Shown here: piece by piece, positions 1 through 7,983 of the stretch
Numbering within the stretch: position 1 is the stretch's first letter
Layout of the letters: every line of letters starts with the position of its first letter
NCBI GenBank assembly: GCA_018713365.1
Contig: DVOU01000025.1
Coordinates: 1 to 64,000 of the forward strand
Source: Pullichristensenella excrementipullorum
GTDB taxonomy: Bacteria; Bacillota; Clostridia; Christensenellales; Aristaeellaceae
Length of the DNA stretch: 64,000 nt
Reading direction: 5' to 3'
The notes under the pieces: model-generated
Told to the model about the DNA's origin: nothing
What the model saw: only the letters and a program-made list of their open reading frames with translations
Databases searched by the model: none
Made by a program: the position numbers and the translations under genes

Positions 1-101
1 TCCCTTCACCGCCTGGTTTTCTTTCTGGTTGTGTTGATGTATTTATATTCGACGTGAGGGGGGCTTTTTCCTTTTGGTTTTTCGGGTTCCTTTAAAAAAT
101 T

Positions 102-130
102 AGACCGTTGACGGGGTTTGTCAACGGTCT
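102..130. terminator. Hairpin 1 of a three-hairpin cluster
   Basis: A perfect 11-bp inverted repeat (102-112 with 120-130) with a 7-nt loop. It has no clear T-run of its own on the minus strand. It is one of three stems lying in series just beyond the polysaccharide operon, so it may add to termination or protect the 3' end. Positions 1-101 are T-rich and hold no gene that I can see. Confidence 0.45.
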
Positions 131-131
131 G

Positions 132-156
132 AACCCCCGCTCGAAGCGGGGGTTTT
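132..156. terminator. Rho-independent terminator-like hairpin 2
   Basis: A 10-bp stem (132-141 with 145-154), GC-rich with a 3-nt loop. A short T-run follows on the plus strand and A residues precede it, so it could act in either direction. It is the second hairpin of the cluster. Confidence 0.55.
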
Positions 157-171
157 CGTTGCGTAACGAAA

Positions 172-213
172 AAGCCCTTCGAGTAAGCCTGCGCGGCGCG
201 CCTCGAAGGGCTT
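172..213 (-). terminator. Terminator of the polysaccharide operon
   Basis: An inverted repeat (arms 172-183 and 202-213) with a GC-rich loop. Read on the minus strand the stem is followed by a run of five T residues. It is the first convincing intrinsic terminator beyond ugd and the glmS-like remnant, so it is the likely 3' end of the operon that starts near 22.2 kb. Confidence 0.65.
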
Positions 214-275
214 GATAAGGTGTATTCAGTTGTTGACGCGCTGGCGTCTCTTTGGGCTTGTGCTGTGTCAGGGCT

Positions 276-521
276 TCATTCCTTCAGCGCATCCAGCAGC
301 TCATCCAACGTCTTGCCCTTCTCGGCAAGTGCATACCCGTCGTTCATCTTGTCTGACAGCACACGCAAGCAGTCCTTGGCCTTGGCAGCCTCCAGCACAT
401 CCTCGCCATTACGCACCACCATGCTCGCCTAGTCATAGTAGCGGTATTTCAGCTTCTTCAGCTCCGCCAGTAAGATCAGCGAGGCCTGTTTGCCGCCCAT
501 ATAGCCTATGAAGCCACACAG
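276..521 (-). pseudogene. Remnant of a glucosamine-6-phosphate synthase (GlmS) N-terminus
   Basis: Translating the minus strand from 521 gives a Leu in place of the start Met, followed by CGFIGYMGGKQAS and then an LKKLKYRYYD stretch. This matches the start of class II glutamine amidotransferases of the GlmS type, where Cys1 is catalytic and YRGYDSAG follows. An in-frame TAG (429-431) sits where the conserved Ser should be. Downstream the reading continues for about 50 codons (NGEDVLEAAKAK and onward) to TGA at 276-278. The start codon is lost and the frame is broken, so I call it a pseudogene. It lies between ugd and the operon terminator, where a glmS copy supplying amino-sugar precursors would make sense. 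Confidence 0.6.
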
Positions 522-640
522 GTGCGTTTCTTTTCTCTTTGGTCGTTTACCGTCCCGCGCTGCCGCCGTCGCTATACGCCACGGTACGATCCCGCGCGGC
601 GCCCCCCGCAGCTGCTTCGCTGTACTCTATTGTAACAGAC

Positions 641-1873
641 TTAATCCCGTTTGAACAGGTCGCGCGTATAGACCTTGCCCTGCACGTCATCCAAGCAGCT
701 ATCGTACCGATTCGCAATTATTGCTTGACTCTGTGTCTTAAATTTCTCCAGATCATTTACAACCTTGCTTCCAAAGAAAGTCGTCCCATCCTCCAGCGTC
801 GGCTCGTAAATGATCACCGTCGCGCCCTTGGCCTTGATGCGCTTCATTACGCCTTGAATGCTACTTTGGCGGAAGTTGTCGCTGCCTGTCTTCATCGTCA
901 GTCGGTACACGCCGATGACCACTTCCTTCTCCTTGGTGGAGTCCCAGTCGTCGTTTGCCTCGTATGCTCCAGCCAGCTCTAGTACTCTGTCAGCGATGAA
1001 GTCCTTGCGCGTGCGGTTGCTCTCCACGATGGCCTCAATCAGATTTTCCGGCACGTCCTGATAGTTCGCCAGCAGTTGCTTGGTGTCCTTGGGCAGGCAG
1101 TAGCCGCCATAACCAAAGGACGGGTTGTTGTAATGGTTGCCGATACGCGGGTCGAGGCACACGCCCTCGATGATCTGTCGGGTGTTCAGGCCCTTCATCT
1201 CGGCATAGGTATCCAGCTCGTTGAAGTAGCTCACCCGTAGCGCCAGATACGTGTTGGCAAACAGTTTCACGGCCTCCGCCTCGGTGAAGCCCATGATCAG
1301 CGTGTCGATGTTTTCCTTAAGCGCGCCCTCCTGCAAAAGCCCAGCGAAGGTGTTCGCCGCCTTGACCAGCCGGGCGTTCTGCACGTCCGTGCCCACGATA
1401 ATGCGGCTGGGATAGAGGTTGTCGTACAGCGCCTTGCTCTCCCGCAGGAATTCCGGGCTGAACAGGATGTTGTCGCAGTGGTACTTCTCCCGCGCCATGG
1501 CTGTAAAACCCACCGGAATCGTGGACTTGATGACCATGACCGCGTCGGGATTGGCCTGAATCACCAGCCGGATCACCGTCTCCACAGCGCTGGTATCGAA
1601 GTAGTTCTTCTTGCTGTCGTAGTTGGTGGGTGCAGCGATAACCACGAAGTCCGCGTCCCGATACGCCGCTTCGGCGTCCAGCGTCGCCGTCAGGTCAAGT
1701 TTCTTTTCAGCGAGATACTTCTCGATGTACTCGTCCTGAATGGGCGACTGGCGGCGGTTGATCTTTTCCACCTTCTCCGAGAGGATGTCCACGGCTGTGA
1801 CGTGGTGGTGCTGCGCCAGCAAGATGGCGATGGACAGGCCGACGTAACCGGTACCCGCAACTGCGATGTTCAT
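641..1873 (-). CDS. ugd: UDP-glucose 6-dehydrogenase
   Basis: Cytoplasmic enzyme oxidising UDP-glucose to UDP-glucuronate with NAD. The 410-aa protein starts with the dinucleotide-binding motif AVAGTGYVGLS. It has the conserved central helix region around EAEAVKLFANTYLALRVSYFNEL and the catalytic Cys in GGYCLPKDT (about residue 255). Length fits the shorter bacterial Ugd class. It is the last intact gene of the polysaccharide operon and follows a 4-epimerase, so the likely products are UDP-GlcA and then UDP-GalA for the repeat unit. Other nucleotide-sugar dehydrogenases (UDP-ManNAc type) share the fold. The pairing with a UDP-GlcA epimerase favours Ugd. Confidence 0.9.
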   Translation of the reverse strand: MNIAVAGTGYVGLSIAILLAQHHHVTAVDILSEKVEKINRRQSPIQDEYIEKYLAEKKLDLTATLDAEAAYRDADFVVIAAPTNYDSKKNYFDTSAVETVIRLVIQANPDAVMVIKSTIPVGFTAMAREKYHCDNILFSPEFLRESKALYDNLYPSRIIVGTDVQNARLVKAANTFAGLLQEGALKENIDTLIMGFTEAEAVKLFANTYLALRVSYFNELDTYAEMKGLNTRQIIEGVCLDPRIGNHYNNPSFGYGGYCLPKDTKQLLANYQDVPENLIEAIVESNRTRKDFIADRVLELAGAYEANDDWDSTKEKEVVIGVYRLTMKTGSDNFRQSSIQGVMKRIKAKGATVIIYEPTLEDGTTFFGSKVVNDLEKFKTQSQAIIANRYDSCLDDVQGKVYTRDLFKRD

Positions 1874-1898
1874 GCTCGTTCCCCCATGGTTGCTGTGT

Positions 1899-2963
1899 TC
1901 AGTTGTTACTTGTCACATAAAACGCCTTATACCACTGGGCAAACCTGCGAAGTCCCTCCCGCAGCGGCGTGGCGGGCTTGAATCCGAAATCCCGCTCCAA
2001 CGCGCCGGTGTCCGCATAGGTCACCGGCACGTCGCCGGGCTGCATGGGCACGAGCTGCTTGTGCGCCTCGAAATCATAGTCCTCCGTCAGCAGGCCCGCG
2101 CGAACCAATTCTTCCGAAAGGATCTGCACAAAGTCCAGCAGGTTTTCCGGCTGGTTGTTGCCGATGTTGTACAGCGCATAGGGCGGGATGGGCAGGCCGT
2201 CTTCGCCAATCGCCTTTTCCGGCGCGTGTTGCATCACGCGAACGATGCCCTCGACGATATCGTCGATGTAGGTGAAGTCGCGCTTGCAGTTGCCGTAGTT
2301 GAAGATCTTAATGGTCTCGCCATTCACCAGCTTGTTGGTAAAGCCAAAGTAAGCCATGTCGGGCCGTCCCGCCGGGCCGTAGACCGTAAAGAAGCGCAGC
2401 CCCGTGCAGGGGATGTTATAAAGCTTGGCATAGGCGTGGGCCATGAGTTCGTTGCTCTTCTTGGTGGCGGCGTAGAGGGAGACGGGATTGTCCACTTTGT
2501 CCTCGGTGGAATAGGGTACCTTCTTGTTGCTGCCGTAGACGGAGGAAGAAGACGCGTATACCAGATGCTCCACCGAATGATGGCGGCAGGCTTCGAGGAT
2601 GTTGTAGAAGCCGATGAGGTTCGATTCGATATAGGCATCCGGGTTGGTGATAGAGTAGCGCACGCCGGCCTGCGCGGCGAGGTTGACTACGATCTGCGGA
2701 CGGTATTGTTCAAAGATGCTGTCGATGAGCGCCTTGTCCGCCAGATTGCCTTTAATAAAGGTGAAGTTCGGGAAATTTGCCAGTTCGCGCAGGCGGTATT
2801 CCTTCAGGCGGACGTCGTAGTAGTCGTTTACGCTGTCCATGCCGATGACCTGCGCGTCCGGGATATCTTGCAACAAGCGCTTGGACAGGTTCGCGCCGAT
2901 GAAACCGGCTGCGCCGGTGATGAGGATGGGTTTGCTTTTCAGGTCAACGTTTTGCTTTAACAT
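1899..2963 (-). CDS. UDP-glucuronate 4-epimerase (CapI-type SDR)
   Basis: Extended SDR enzyme of about 354 aa that interconverts UDP-GlcA and UDP-GalA. The NAD motif TGAAGFIGANLSKRLL, the Ser/Thr-rich ASSSSVYG stretch, the catalytic YAATK and the GLRFFTVYGPAGRPDMA segment typical of CapI/GlcA epimerases are all visible. I chose the ATG at 2963 because a GAGGTG ribosome site lies just upstream. The longer frame would start inside the preceding capG gene. Together with ugd directly downstream it gives a two-step route from UDP-glucose to UDP-galacturonate. Confidence 0.85.
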   Translation of the reverse strand: MLKQNVDLKSKPILITGAAGFIGANLSKRLLQDIPDAQVIGMDSVNDYYDVRLKEYRLRELANFPNFTFIKGNLADKALIDSIFEQYRPQIVVNLAAQAGVRYSITNPDAYIESNLIGFYNILEACRHHSVEHLVYASSSSVYGSNKKVPYSTEDKVDNPVSLYAATKKSNELMAHAYAKLYNIPCTGLRFFTVYGPAGRPDMAYFGFTNKLVNGETIKIFNYGNCKRDFTYIDDIVEGIVRVMQHAPEKAIGEDGLPIPPYALYNIGNNQPENLLDFVQILSEELVRAGLLTEDYDFEAHKQLVPMQPGDVPVTYADTGALERDFGFKPATPLREGLRRFAQWYKAFYVTSNN

Positions 2964-2974
2964 GCTTTGACACC

Positions 2975-4135
2975 TCAGCCCTTCCGCCACACCATCTTAT
3001 TGACCACGCCGGTGTAACTCTGGATGATCTTCACGACTTTGGTGGAGACGTTCTCCTCTACATAGTCCGGCACGGGGATGCCGTAGTCGCCGTTCTGGTT
3101 CATCGTCACCGCCGTATCCACCGCCTGAAGCAGGTTCACCGTATCGATGCCCGCGAGGATGAAGTCGCCCTTGTCCAGCGCTTCGGGGCGCTCCGTGCTG
3201 GTGCGGATGCACACCGCCGGGAACGGATGGCCCACGCTGGTGAAAAAGCTGCTCTCCTCCGGCAGCGTGCCGCTGTCCGACACCACGCAGAAGGCGTTCA
3301 TCTGCAAACAGTTGTAGTCGTGGAAGCCCAGCGGCTCGTGCTGGATCACGCGCCTGTCGAGCTGGAAGCCACTTTGCTCCAGCCGTTTCCTGCTCCGCGG
3401 GTGGCAAGAGTAGAGGATCGGCATGTCGTACATTTCCGCCATGCGGTTGATCGCCGTGAACAGGCTTATGAAGTTCTTCTCCGTGTCGATGTTCTCTTCC
3501 CGGTGCGCAGAGAGCAGGATGTATTTGCCTTTTGAAAGTCCCAGCCGGGCGTGGATGTCGCTCTGCTCGATCTTTTCGAGGTTCTTGTGCAGCACTTCCG
3601 CCATAGGGCTGCCTGTCACATAGGTGCGCTCCTTCGGTAGGCCACAGTCCGCCAGGTAGCGCCGGGCATGTTCCGAATAGCACAGGTTCACGTCGGAAAT
3701 GATGTCCACGATGCGGCGGTTGGTCTCCTCCGGCAGGCACTCGTCCTTGCAGCGGTTGCCCGCCTCCATATGGAAGATCGGGATGTGCAGCCGCTTCGCG
3801 CCGATCACCGACAGGCAGGAATTCGTATCGCCCAGCACCAGCACCGCGTCGGGTTGGAGTTCGACCATCAGGTCATACGACTTGGCGATGATGTTGCCCA
3901 TGGTCTGGCCCAGCGTATCCCCCGCCGCGTCCATGTAGACCTCCGGGTCGGCCAGTTCCAAATCGTGGAAAAACACACCATTGAGGTTGTAATCATAATT
4001 TTGCCCCGTGTGGACGAGGATAGTATCGAAATACTGCCGGCACTTGGTGATGACCGCTGCCAGACGGATGATCTCCGGGCGCGTGCCCACGATGATGAGC
4101 AGTTTCAGTTTGCCGTTATTTTGGAATGACGCCAT
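2975..4135 (-). CDS. capG: UDP-N-acetyl-L-talosamine 2-epimerase (CapG/WbjD/FnlC-like)
   Basis: Non-hydrolysing UDP-GlcNAc 2-epimerase fold, 386 aa. It shows GTRPEIIRLA at the N-terminus, the HTGQNYD and HMEAGNRCKDE segments, LLSAHREENID and SDSGTLPEESSF, all hallmarks of the WecB/CapG family. A generic WecB would also fit on sequence alone. The presence of capE and capF in the same operon makes the last step of UDP-L-FucNAc synthesis (C2 epimerisation) the best assignment. An AAGGAG ribosome site precedes the ATG at 4135. Confidence 0.85.
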   Translation of the reverse strand: MASFQNNGKLKLLIIVGTRPEIIRLAAVITKCRQYFDTILVHTGQNYDYNLNGVFFHDLELADPEVYMDAAGDTLGQTMGNIIAKSYDLMVELQPDAVLVLGDTNSCLSVIGAKRLHIPIFHMEAGNRCKDECLPEETNRRIVDIISDVNLCYSEHARRYLADCGLPKERTYVTGSPMAEVLHKNLEKIEQSDIHARLGLSKGKYILLSAHREENIDTEKNFISLFTAINRMAEMYDMPILYSCHPRSRKRLEQSGFQLDRRVIQHEPLGFHDYNCLQMNAFCVVSDSGTLPEESSFFTSVGHPFPAVCIRTSTERPEALDKGDFILAGIDTVNLLQAVDTAVTMNQNGDYGIPVPDYVEENVSTKVVKIIQSYTGVVNKMVWRKG

Positions 4136-4151
4136 TTCGTTTACTCCTTAT

Positions 4152-4664
4152 TTACAGCAGATAAGCGCGGTTCTTGACGACCTCGCCAGCCTCGATTTTC
4201 ATGCACTTCGGAACACGGTTTTCCGCCTTGACGATGGCCCCTAGGCAGATATGCACGCCCTCCTCCAGCACGCAGCCATGATCGACAATGGCCCCGCAGT
4301 TGACGATGCAGCCGGCCTTGACCACGCAGTTTGTGTTAACGATGGCGTGTGGAAGGATGACCACACCGGGCTCCACCAGCGCGGTGGGGCTGACGTAGGC
4401 TGTGGGATGGATGATGGTCGGAATGACGCAGCACACGTCCCGCAGGCGATGCAGCCATGCCAGACGCCTTTCGTTGTTGCCAAAGGCGGGATAGAAGGCG
4501 GTTTGCTCGTCGCGGAAGCGCTCAAACTCCGCGCACGCGCCGGCGACGTCCGGCGCGACGCTATTGTCGTCGAGGAAGAGAATCTTGCTGTATTCTCCTG
4601 TTTGTGCCGCCACGTCCGCCACCGTGCGCCCGTAGCCGCCCGCGCCGAGGATGATCAGGCGCAT
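4152..4664 (-). CDS. NeuD/PglD-like sugar acyltransferase (left-handed beta-helix)
   Basis: A 170-aa protein. The N-terminal part has a Rossmann-like nucleotide-sugar motif (ILGAGGYGRTVADVA). The C-terminal half has hexapeptide repeats typical of left-handed beta-helix acetyltransferases (PTAYVSPTALVEPGVVILPHAIV and following coils). The family includes the sialic-acid O-acetyltransferase NeuD and the UDP-sugar N-acetyltransferase PglD. Its ATG overlaps the capF stop by one base, so it is translationally coupled to capF and capG. It probably O- or N-acetylates a precursor sugar. The substrate cannot be read from sequence. Confidence 0.75.
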   Translation of the reverse strand: MRLIILGAGGYGRTVADVAAQTGEYSKILFLDDNSVAPDVAGACAEFERFRDEQTAFYPAFGNNERRLAWLHRLRDVCCVIPTIIHPTAYVSPTALVEPGVVILPHAIVNTNCVVKAGCIVNCGAIVDHGCVLEEGVHICLGAIVKAENRVPKCMKIEAGEVVKNRAYLL

Positions 4665-5866
4665 CAGTCTTTCACCTTCTCAAAGAACGTGTCCGGCCGG
4701 TTCGGGTCGAATATCTCGTTGCAGGTCATCACCGTCACCAGATCGTCCGTGTCGCTCAAGTTGATGATGTTGTGCGTCCAGCCGGGGATCATGTACACCG
4801 CCTCAATCTTGTCACCGAACACCTCGAACTCCACCGTCTCGCCGGTGTTGATGTTTCGCTCCTGGATGAGGCCATGGCCGTGCACTACGATGAACTGCTC
4901 CCACTTGCTGTTGTGCCAGTGCTGGCCCTTGGTGACGCCGGGCTTTGAGATGTTGATGGATGCCTGCCCGCAGTCATGCGTGTGCACCAGCTCCGTGAAG
5001 CTGCCGCGGTCGTCCACGTTCATCTTCAGCGCGTACTTGAACTTGTCTGTCGGAAGATAGGTCAGGTACAGCGAGAACAGCTTCTTGGCGAAAGAGCCTT
5101 CCGGCATCTTTGGCATCAAGAGCGTCGCGGACTGGGATTTGAACTGCTCCAGCAGATCGACGATCTCGCCCAGCGTGACCTTGTGGGTGGTGGGCACATA
5201 ACAGTAGCGACCATTTTCTGTGGGGACGGGATTGAGGCCGTCGTACTCACAGTGCTTTTCCTTACCTTCCAGCAGGTCGAACATGCCTTCGATCAGGTCG
5301 TCGATGTAGAGCAACTCCAGTTCTGTGGCGCGATCATTGACCGTGAAGGGCTCGTCGTTCGCCACCGCCCAACAGAAGGTGGACACGGCAGAATTGTACT
5401 TCGGGCGGCTGTGGCCCATGAGATTCGGGAAGCGGTAGACCGCCACCTTTACGCCGTTCTCTTTGCCGTACTGGAAGAACAGCTCCTCGCCCGCCAGCTT
5501 CGATTTGCCGTAATCGCTCTGGCCATACCTACCGATAAGCGTCGCCTGTATGGATGAGGACAGCATGATCGGCGATTTGTTCCCGTGCTTCTTGAGCGTG
5601 TCCAACAGCGTAGAGGTAAAGCCAAAGTTACCCTGCATGAATTCCTCGTTGTCCTGCGGACGGTTCACACCCGCGAGGTTGAACACGAAGTCGCAGTCCA
5701 TGCAGTAGGCGTCCAGCTGCTCCGGCGTGTTGTCGAGGTCGTAGCAGTAGATGTTGTCGATATGAATGTTCGGGCGCGTGCGGTTCTTGCCGTCGCGGAT
5801 GTTTTTGAGGTTGTTCACGAGGGCCGTGCCCACCATGCCCTTCGCGCCGGTGACGAGGATGTTCAC
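4664..5866 (-). CDS. capF: CapF: bifunctional UDP-L-FucNAc pathway epimerase/reductase
   Basis: A 400-aa two-domain enzyme. The N-terminal part is an SDR reductase (ILVTGAKGMVGTALV, then SSSIQA and YGKSKLAGE). The C-terminal ~120 residues form a cupin with the HWHNSKWEQFIVV metal-site motif seen in S. aureus CapF, which carries the 3-epimerase step. The start is a GTG at 5866 with TAGGAGGA upstream. The longer frame from 5908 has no ribosome site and would overlap the acyltransferase. It acts after CapE and before CapG. The order capE-acyltransferase-capF-NeuD-capG means two acyltransferase genes are interleaved in the pathway. Confidence 0.9.
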   Translation of the reverse strand: MNILVTGAKGMVGTALVNNLKNIRDGKNRTRPNIHIDNIYCYDLDNTPEQLDAYCMDCDFVFNLAGVNRPQDNEEFMQGNFGFTSTLLDTLKKHGNKSPIMLSSSIQATLIGRYGQSDYGKSKLAGEELFFQYGKENGVKVAVYRFPNLMGHSRPKYNSAVSTFCWAVANDEPFTVNDRATELELLYIDDLIEGMFDLLEGKEKHCEYDGLNPVPTENGRYCYVPTTHKVTLGEIVDLLEQFKSQSATLLMPKMPEGSFAKKLFSLYLTYLPTDKFKYALKMNVDDRGSFTELVHTHDCGQASINISKPGVTKGQHWHNSKWEQFIVVHGHGLIQERNINTGETVEFEVFGDKIEAVYMIPGWTHNIINLSDTDDLVTVMTCNEIFDPNRPDTFFEKVKD

Positions 5867-5877
5867 TGAAATTCCTC

Positions 5878-6852
5878 CTATTTCCCAAAAAACAATCTGG
5901 CAACCCACTTAGACCGGCAAACAAAGTCCACCAATCTCATAGTCACAAAAATTAGCACAAGACTTGCTAAAAGCAATCCTACGTTATAAAATAAACTGAG
6001 CGGAAACTCGCCTGCGAATACTCCGCTGACTTTTTCAAGAATATAATCTCCGCACAAGAAAACGGGCGTTGTCACGATATAAATCGCTCCTGTGCTTGCT
6101 CCTATTTCCTTCAAAGCGTCCTTATGCTTAACTTTCGATAAGAGCATCTCCAGAATCCCCGTAAAGCCTATACAGTCTGCCATACCAACCACAAATCGAA
6201 AGAGGCAGATTCCAAGCTGCCGAAGAGGATCCGACGCACCCAATAGATCCATGCCGCTGATATAGATATAGCATTCTTTGGTGTACGCAAACTGCGCCGC
6301 AACATATATTGCTGAGCTTCCGATCGCCAACCAACGCGAAACATGGAGCCTTTGATTTCGTTTCCCATAAACGTGTCCAAGCACAAAATATGGCAGCACA
6401 AAAGCTATGGTTTCCCACCTCGACCACAACAGTGTGGTTAGGCACAACGCGAAATAGGCGATCCAATGTCCGTGCAGCCACTTCTCGATTGCAAGCACAC
6501 ATACACACCCCAAAAACACCGCTTTGAGGAACCAATAATTGTTAAGCACCTCTCTGACTGGCGTGGCAAATATCGTCCATAAGCTCGGCATAGAACCGAC
6601 TGCCATGTCATAGAGCAAACTCAAACAGCTCATGATCGTTCCCCATGTCAGGCAAGGCAGAAGCAGGGCCTTCGCCTTTCTGAATACAAGCGTGCTGGCC
6701 CGGTGGCGCTGGATGGAACGCGAAAAGAAATAACCGCTGACTAACGCAAAAATGGGCATGTGAAAGCCATAAATCGCTTTAAAAACGGGATCATTCCAGT
6801 AATCATAGCTATGACCATGAAAGTATTGGATCGCATGCCCCCAAACCACCAA
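5878..6852 (-). CDS. Acyltransferase family 3 membrane protein; 5' end out of frame (possible phase variation)
   Basis: A multi-spanning protein of the acyltransferase-3 family (OatA/WecH-like). It has the VVWGH and FHMPIFALVSGYFFSR motifs and about nine to ten hydrophobic segments. It would O-acetylate the polysaccharide at the membrane. The frame as printed can only start at a weak TTG (6852), which removes the start of TM1 (ALAIVLVVWGH). Upstream, an ATG at 6935 overlaps the capE stop (ATGA) and has an AGGGAG site 8 nt away, but it reads through nine G residues (6895-6903) into the wrong frame and stops after 21 codons. One added G, or loss of two, would join the two parts into an intact N-terminus. 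It is thus either a phase-OFF allele or a homopolymer error. The gene is more AT-rich than the flanks. Confidence 0.75.
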   Translation of the reverse strand: MVVWGHAIQYFHGHSYDYWNDPVFKAIYGFHMPIFALVSGYFFSRSIQRHRASTLVFRKAKALLLPCLTWGTIMSCLSLLYDMAVGSMPSLWTIFATPVREVLNNYWFLKAVFLGCVCVLAIEKWLHGHWIAYFALCLTTLLWSRWETIAFVLPYFVLGHVYGKRNQRLHVSRWLAIGSSAIYVAAQFAYTKECYIYISGMDLLGASDPLRQLGICLFRFVVGMADCIGFTGILEMLLSKVKHKDALKEIGASTGAIYIVTTPVFLCGDYILEKVSGVFAGEFPLSLFYNVGLLLASLVLIFVTMRLVDFVCRSKWVARLFFGK

Positions 6853-6894
6853 GACGATCGCTAATGCTTTTATCGCATCGGGAAGAAGTTCTCG

Positions 6895-6903
6895 CCCCCC
6901 CCC
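6895..6903 (-). repeat. Poly-G tract (nine G on the coding strand) inside the acyltransferase 5' end
   Basis: An uninterrupted run of nine C on the plus strand, that is nine G in the minus-strand message, about 30 nt after the natural start codon at 6935. Length changes here would switch the acyltransferase reading frame. Seven or ten G residues give the in-frame form. Confidence 0.8.
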
Positions 6904-6931
6904 GCAAATTTTGCTATTTTCGTGCCATCAT

Positions 6932-7975
6932 TCATTTAACTTGCTCCCTAAGCGCGTTTTGTACATAGTCCGTCGTGAGAATCTTCTTCACCGCGCCTTC
7001 CACATCCAGTCGGTTGGTGTTGTGGCTAGTGTAGCTCTCGTCCGCCATGGTGTGGACCTGTCCCTTGACCACATACTTGTCGTAGTTCAGGTCGCGGTTG
7101 TCCGCCGCCACTCGGTAGTAGTTGCCCATGTCCTCGCTGCGCAGGCGCTCCTCGCGGGTCATGAGGGTCTCGTAGAGCTTCTCGCCGTGGCGTGTGCCGA
7201 TGATGTGCGTGCCCGTGTCGCCGAACAGCTTCTGCACCGCCTTCGCCAGGTCGCCGATGGTCGAGGCGTCCGCCTTCTGGATGAACAGGTCGCCCGGGTT
7301 GGCGTGCTGGAAGGCGAACATCACCAAATCGACCGCTTCGTCGAGGTTCATGAGGAAGCGGGTCATGTTTGGGTCGGTGATGGTGATGGGATTGCCCGAC
7401 TTGATCTGGTCGATGAACAGCGGGATCACCGAGCCGCGCGAACACATGACGTTGCCGTAGCGCGTGCAGGCGATGACCGTGCCACCGCGCTCCGCCGCCA
7501 CGCGGGCGTTGGCGTAGATCACGCGCTCCATCATGGCCTTGGAGATACCCATGGCGTTGATGGGATAGGCTGCCTTGTCCGTGGACAGGCATACCACGCG
7601 CTTCACTCCCGCGTCAATGGCGGCGTGGAGGACGTTGTCCGTGCCGATGACGTTCGTGCGCACGGCCTCCATGGGGAAGAACTCGCAAGAAGGCACCTGT
7701 TTGAGCGCCGCCGCGTGGAAGATGTAGTCCACGCCCGGCATGGCGTCGCGCACAGACTGCGGGTTGCGCACGTCGCCTATGTAGAACTTGACCTTCTTGG
7801 CGTGCTCAGGGTGTTTGGCCTGCAGCTCATGGCGCATGTCGTCCTGCTTCTTCTCGTCGCGGGAGAAGATGCGGATCTCCTTGAGGTCGGAGTCCAAGAA
7901 GTGCTTGAGGACGGTGGAACCGAAGGAACCGGTGCCGCCGGTGATCATCAGGGTGGCGTTGGTGAATGTGGACAT
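6932..7975 (-). CDS. capE: CapE: UDP-GlcNAc 4,6-dehydratase (5-inverting)
   Basis: First enzyme of UDP-L-FucNAc synthesis. The 347-aa SDR has MITGGTGSFGSTVL, the DVRNPQSV segment, HAAALKQVPSCEFFPMEAV and the TDKAAYPINAMG/SKAMME region. These match CapE/FnlA/WbjB rather than the PglF membrane type. Three starts are possible, GTG 7987, ATG 7984 and ATG 7975. I prefer 7975 because the AGGAG site is 11 nt away, whereas it is only 2 nt from 7984. The stop overlaps the acyltransferase ATG by four bases. Confidence 0.9.
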   Translation of the reverse strand: MSTFTNATLMITGGTGSFGSTVLKHFLDSDLKEIRIFSRDEKKQDDMRHELQAKHPEHAKKVKFYIGDVRNPQSVRDAMPGVDYIFHAAALKQVPSCEFFPMEAVRTNVIGTDNVLHAAIDAGVKRVVCLSTDKAAYPINAMGISKAMMERVIYANARVAAERGGTVIACTRYGNVMCSRGSVIPLFIDQIKSGNPITITDPNMTRFLMNLDEAVDLVMFAFQHANPGDLFIQKADASTIGDLAKAVQKLFGDTGTHIIGTRHGEKLYETLMTREERLRSEDMGNYYRVAADNRDLNYDKYVVKGQVHTMADESYTSHNTNRLDVEGAVKKILTTDYVQNALREQVK

Positions 7976-7983
7976 ATCTTTCA

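Noticed and set aside
5878..6852. Acyltransferase as a normal gene starting at the TTG at 6852
   Set aside because: The TTG cuts into the conserved first helix and has no good ribosome site, whereas an ideal start with an ATGA overlap lies 83 bases upstream, out of frame only because of the G run.
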